Shown: positions 61,439 through 64,000 of the stretch, one piece after another
Numbering within the stretch: position 1 is the first letter of the stretch
Layout: every line of letters starts with the position of its first letter
Origin: Paenibacillus mendelii
GTDB lineage: Bacteria; Bacillota; Bacilli; Paenibacillales; Paenibacillaceae
NCBI RefSeq assembly: GCF_024498075.1
Contig: NZ_JANHOF010000001.1
Coordinates: 1,054,001-1,118,000, forward strand
Direction of reading: 5' to 3'
Length of the DNA: 64,000 nt
Position numbers and translations under genes: made by a program
The notes under the pieces: generated by a model
Told to the model about the DNA's origin: nothing
The model's input: the letters and a program-made list of their open reading frames with translations, nothing else
The model's database searches: none

Positions 61439-61597
61439 CTACAAAGCAAGCTCTTCGATTTCGAAATCCAAGGCGTTATTACAGATGCACTGCTTGAAGC
61501 CCGTATCGATTTGATCCTTTTCCCGGCGTCCGCGCAGTACAAATTTCTCGCCGCACGATCTGCACCGTATCGCTACTTTTACACGTGCCGAACTCAT
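61439..61597 (-). CDS. 52-residue zinc-ribbon protein
   Basis: A small gene with GAGGAGG seven bases before the ATG. The product has CRSCGEKF near the N-terminus (C12, C15) and CIC at 37-39, giving a C-x2-C ... C-x-C set that could bind one zinc, joined by a basic segment (LRGRREKDQ). The tail is acidic (DFEIEEL). It resembles stand-alone zinc ribbons of unknown role. It sits between prsW and ypeB, the place of sleB in B. subtilis. I know no named homolog. Confidence 0.75.
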   Translation of the reverse strand: MSSARVKVAIRCRSCGEKFVLRGRREKDQIDTGFKQCICNNALDFEIEELAL

Positions 61598-61667
61598 CGT
61601 TTCCTCCTCATCCATGCGTCAAGCCGCTTAATTGGATAACTCGTCTTCCTTATTATGGACGGTAACG

Positions 61668-62366
61668 CTATAACTTAACCTCTTCCTCCCGCCCTAAGAG
61701 CCGGAATGGCGATCTCGCATTGGCCCGGTTCATTTTGCGCAGTCCCTTGATCCATAAATACACCATGAGCGGCACGATGAACCAGATCCAATAGACAGTA
61801 CCTGATCCCATGATCCAATCATACACGCCGTGCTCGACCACCGGAATCAAGAACGAAGCAAGAAGAAGCTTGCGGCTTCGGGAGCCGCTTGCGAATTTGG
61901 CTTTGCCAAAATAATAGCCCATCGTTACACCGAACAAGGCATGACCGGATACCGGGAGCAGAGCCCTGATGAGCAGTGGAGCGAATGAGGTTGGCTGATA
62001 AACGGCATACAGCACGTTCTCGACGGTCGCAAAGCCCAGCGATACGGCTACCGCATAGACAATGCCGTCATAGGGCTCGTCAAATTCCGTGTGATTGTAG
62101 ATAATATGATACAAGACGAACCACTTGACCAGCTCCTCGACACCTGCCGATACGATAAAAGCAGATACGAATGGATTGTCCCCCCACCACAAGATGAGGC
62201 CTCGTTGGATGACCATAATCGGCAGAACGATAAGGAAGCCGAGGAAAAATACTTTCATTACCATATGGACGGGCTCTGCATCGTACCGGTCTTTTAAGTA
62301 GAAATATGTGAGCAGCGCTACGCCCGGAGCAATTGCCGCTGTCAATATGGATAAAACCAGCATCAT
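61668..62366 (-). CDS. prsW: intramembrane protease PrsW
   Basis: A 232-residue membrane protease of the PrsW family with about eight helices. Catalytic-type residues are in AGVEELVKW (E-E), FATVENVLYA (E) and SGHALFGV plus VVEHGVYDW (H). In B. subtilis PrsW makes the first cut in the anti-sigma factor RsiW, releasing sigma-W. The membrane-bound anti-sigma factor at 24236-24838 is a conceivable substrate here, but nothing in the sequence proves it. GGGAGGTG precedes the ATG. Confidence 0.93.
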   Translation of the reverse strand: MMLVLSILTAAIAPGVALLTYFYLKDRYDAEPVHMVMKVFFLGFLIVLPIMVIQRGLILWWGDNPFVSAFIVSAGVEELVKWFVLYHIIYNHTEFDEPYDGIVYAVAVSLGFATVENVLYAVYQPTSFAPLLIRALLPVSGHALFGVTMGYYFGKAKFASGSRSRKLLLASFLIPVVEHGVYDWIMGSGTVYWIWFIVPLMVYLWIKGLRKMNRANARSPFRLLGREEEVKL

Positions 62367-62482
62367 CCCTGTTCGTCACCTCCCCCGTTACGGTCGCTTC
62401 CGCGATATATTGTTTAAACGCTGCCCCCACTAACGACTCGGGTGCAGCATTCTTTGTTCTTCCTCGAAGATTGTTCCACAAG

Positions 62483-63733
62483 CTATACCCAGCCTCTTAA
62501 TCGGACGGCTTCCGCCATCTTCCGAACACCAACCATGTATGCAGCCAGCCGCATGTCTACATTCCGGGCTTGATGAAGCTCGTAAACTTGGTTAAAGCCG
62601 CGTACCATCATTTCACGAAGCTTGGCATCCACTTCCGCCTCGGACCAATAGTAGCCTTGGTTATTCTGGACCCATTCGAAGTATGAGACAATGACGCCTC
62701 CCCCGCTTGCAAGTACGTCCGGAACCAATAAAATGCCTCGATCCGTTACCATGCGAGTCGCTTCGAGCGTAGTCGGTCCATTGGCAGCCTCCACAATGAT
62801 TCGGGCACGAATGTCGTTTGCATTAAGAGCTGTAATTTGGTTCTCAATGGCTGCTGGAACAAGTACGTCGCAATCGAGTTTAAGCAGCTCCTCATTCGTG
62901 ATGGTCTCGCGGAATAAGTTCGTTACCATTCCGAACGAATCACGACGTTCGAGCAAATCTTCAATATTGAGCCCACTTTCATTATACAATGCTCCGTGCA
63001 CATCCGAAATAGCAATAACTTTGGCACCGGCCTCATACATGAATTTGGCCAGGTAGCTGCCTGCGTTTCCGAAGCCTTGGATGACAACCCGTGCTTCATG
63101 AAGAGGGATTCCCTTCTTCTTCATGGCCTCGTGAATCATGATGGCCACACCCCGCGCCGTCGCTGTTTCTCTCCCCTGCGAACCGCCTAGGACAATCGGC
63201 TTGCCGGTAATAAATCCTGGTGAGTCAAACTCGCGTATGCGGCTGTATTCGTCCATCATCCACGCCATGATTTGGGAGTTTGTCATGACGTCAGGGGCTG
63301 GAATATCCTTGGTCGGACCTACGATCTGGCTTATTGCACGCACATAGCCGCGGCTAAGTCTCTCCAGCTCGCGGAATGACATCTTGCGGGGATCGCAAAC
63401 AATGCCGCCTTTGCCTCCGCCGTAAGGAAGATCCGCTATCCCGCATTTGAGACTCATCCAAATCGACAGCGCTTTGACTTCCTGTTCATTGACATCGGGA
63501 TGAAAGCGGACGCCACCCTTGGTCGGTCCGACCGCATCATTATGCTGAGCCCGGTATCCGAGAAAAACACGCGTCTTCCCGTCGTCCATCCGAACCGGAA
63601 TGCGAACCGTCAGCAGGCGCATGGGCTCCTTCAACAGTTCAATCATATCTTCGCCGTATCCCAGCTTGCCCAGCGCTTCCTCAATGACAATCTGCGTCTG
63701 CTTCAGAACATTGCTTGAATCTATGCTGCTCAT
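62483..63733 (-). CDS. gudB: glutamate dehydrogenase (NAD type)
   Basis: A 416-residue hexameric glutamate dehydrogenase. Substrate part: GGVRFHPDVNEQEVKALSIWMSLKCGIADLPYGGGKGGI (catalytic lysine in GGGKGG); Rossmann loop: VVIQGFGNAGSYLAKF; PAAIENQIT follows. It converts glutamate to 2-oxoglutarate and ammonia. ATG at 63733 is favoured over the upstream GTG because of spacing. The position beside prsW and ypeB matches gudB of B. subtilis; no insertion or repeat that would inactivate it is seen. Confidence 0.95.
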   Translation of the reverse strand: MSSIDSSNVLKQTQIVIEEALGKLGYGEDMIELLKEPMRLLTVRIPVRMDDGKTRVFLGYRAQHNDAVGPTKGGVRFHPDVNEQEVKALSIWMSLKCGIADLPYGGGKGGIVCDPRKMSFRELERLSRGYVRAISQIVGPTKDIPAPDVMTNSQIMAWMMDEYSRIREFDSPGFITGKPIVLGGSQGRETATARGVAIMIHEAMKKKGIPLHEARVVIQGFGNAGSYLAKFMYEAGAKVIAISDVHGALYNESGLNIEDLLERRDSFGMVTNLFRETITNEELLKLDCDVLVPAAIENQITALNANDIRARIIVEAANGPTTLEATRMVTDRGILLVPDVLASGGGVIVSYFEWVQNNQGYYWSEAEVDAKLREMMVRGFNQVYELHQARNVDMRLAAYMVGVRKMAEAVRLRGWV

Positions 63734-63842
63734 CAGAACCGTCACCACCTTTTCAATGACTAATATGGGCGGGAAACTGGCGGGATATGCGAAAAGCGAC
63801 AGCGCTCGCCCAACGGCCGCTTAACGGATATTTATACGCACA

Positions 63843-63886
63843 ATAAAAGAGCATCCCGCGCACGGTAGTACCGCAGCTGATGCTCT
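63843..63886 (-). terminator. intrinsic terminator after the truncated gene
   Basis: AGAGCATC (minus strand) pairs with GATGCTCT across a structured loop, followed by TTTTATT. It separates the partial gene from gudB. Confidence 0.75.
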
Positions 63887-63900
63887 CACAATTCAAGCAG

Positions 63901-64000
63901 TTAAAAATGAGTGCAAATTTCCAAGACGGCTTTGGCAGGCATAATGACTTTACCGTATTCGTCCAATACAGCTGTTGTTACGGATGCCGCTTCACCGTAT
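63901..64000 (-). CDS. C-terminal end of an unidentified protein (partial)
   Basis: Only the last 32 residues are inside the window, ending VLDEYGKVIMPAKAVLEICTHF before a TAA. The frame is open to base 64000. The fragment is too short to name a family. A terminator follows at 63843-63886. Confidence 0.6.
   Translation of the reverse strand, partial: YGEAASVTTAVLDEYGKVIMPAKAVLEICTHF

Noticed and set aside
62080-62481. 133-codon minus-strand frame overlapping prsW
   Set aside because: Most of it lies in another frame of prsW, which is clearly coding, and no family is recognised.
1-64000. CRISPR arrays, insertion sequences, prophage genes or rRNA
   Set aside because: No regularly spaced repeats, transposase or integrase motifs, phage genes or rRNA-like stretches were seen. 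The block is dense core chromosome with conserved order.

Overview
The window comes from an endospore-forming Firmicute, most likely a member of the Paenibacillaceae. Three things point there. It carries spore genes (spoIVA, spoVIF, ypeB, ypjB, YIEGIA/YphA). It carries bacillithiol synthesis (bshA, bshB1), Bacillus-type qcrABC and TRAP (mtrB). The gene order follows, gene by gene, the B. subtilis block from gudB through cmk, der, spoIVA, hup, mtrB, aro/trp, qcr, dapB and pan to dinG. This is ordinary chromosomal core. I see no insertion sequence, prophage, CRISPR array or rRNA. All genes but one (a YitT-family gene) lie on the minus strand, so transcription runs from high to low coordinates.

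Layout in coordinate order. 1-7.1 kb: an FtsH-like ATPase (partial), a membrane-anchored unknown, tseB, an MTA/SAH deaminase, rex, dinG and a TPR protein. 7.1-9.6 kb: panBCD with a 5' leader and terminator. 9.6-16.1 kb: birA, cca, bshA, bshB1, mgsA, dapB, a TPR protein and a MazG-like gene, mostly overlapping or tightly spaced. 16.1-21.6 kb: yitT, ypjB, ypjA, the qcrABC menaquinol:cytochrome c reductase and ypiF. 21.7-25.9 kb: an IDEAL protein, a 404-residue unknown, a histidine phosphatase, a zinc-finger anti-sigma/ECF sigma pair and a predicted small RNA. 26-37.5 kb: the aromatic supraoperon aroC-aroB-aroH, trpEDCFBA, hisC, tyrA. 37.7-45.5 kb: a 55-residue unknown, cheR, ndk, hepT, mqnA, ubiX, ubiA, menG, hepS, an unknown, mtrB and tRNA-Pro. 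45.6-54 kb: hup, spoIVA, yphF, a ferredoxin, a nucleotidyltransferase, yphE, spoVIF, gpsA, plsY, der. 54-64 kb: the YIEGIA group, an S1-type protein, plsC, cmk, ypfB, a PilZ protein, ypeB, a 52-residue zinc ribbon, prsW, glutamate dehydrogenase and one truncated gene.

How the parts fit. The isoprenoid and futalosine-type genes make menaquinone, which feeds qcrABC; Rex senses the NADH/NAD+ balance. The aro genes make chorismate for tryptophan, for tyrosine/phenylalanine and for MqnA. TRAP (mtrB) should bind a clear run of NAG triplets in the trp leader and promote the terminator just before trpE. GpsA, PlsY and PlsC start phospholipid synthesis.

The best candidates for something undescribed are: (i) a short RNA gene at about 25732-25808 with a consensus promoter, two CcpA-box-like sites over that promoter, a pyrimidine-rich anti-Shine-Dalgarno stretch and a strong terminator; (ii) a 52-residue zinc-ribbon gene sitting where sleB is expected beside ypeB, followed by a hairpin that would cover the ypeB ribosome-binding site; (iii) futalosine-pathway genes inserted inside the old hepS-menG-hepT cluster; (iv) two small unannotated-type genes (55 and about 68 residues) and a panB leader of unknown class. 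All functional statements rest on reading the sequence and on knowledge of the families; no search was run.
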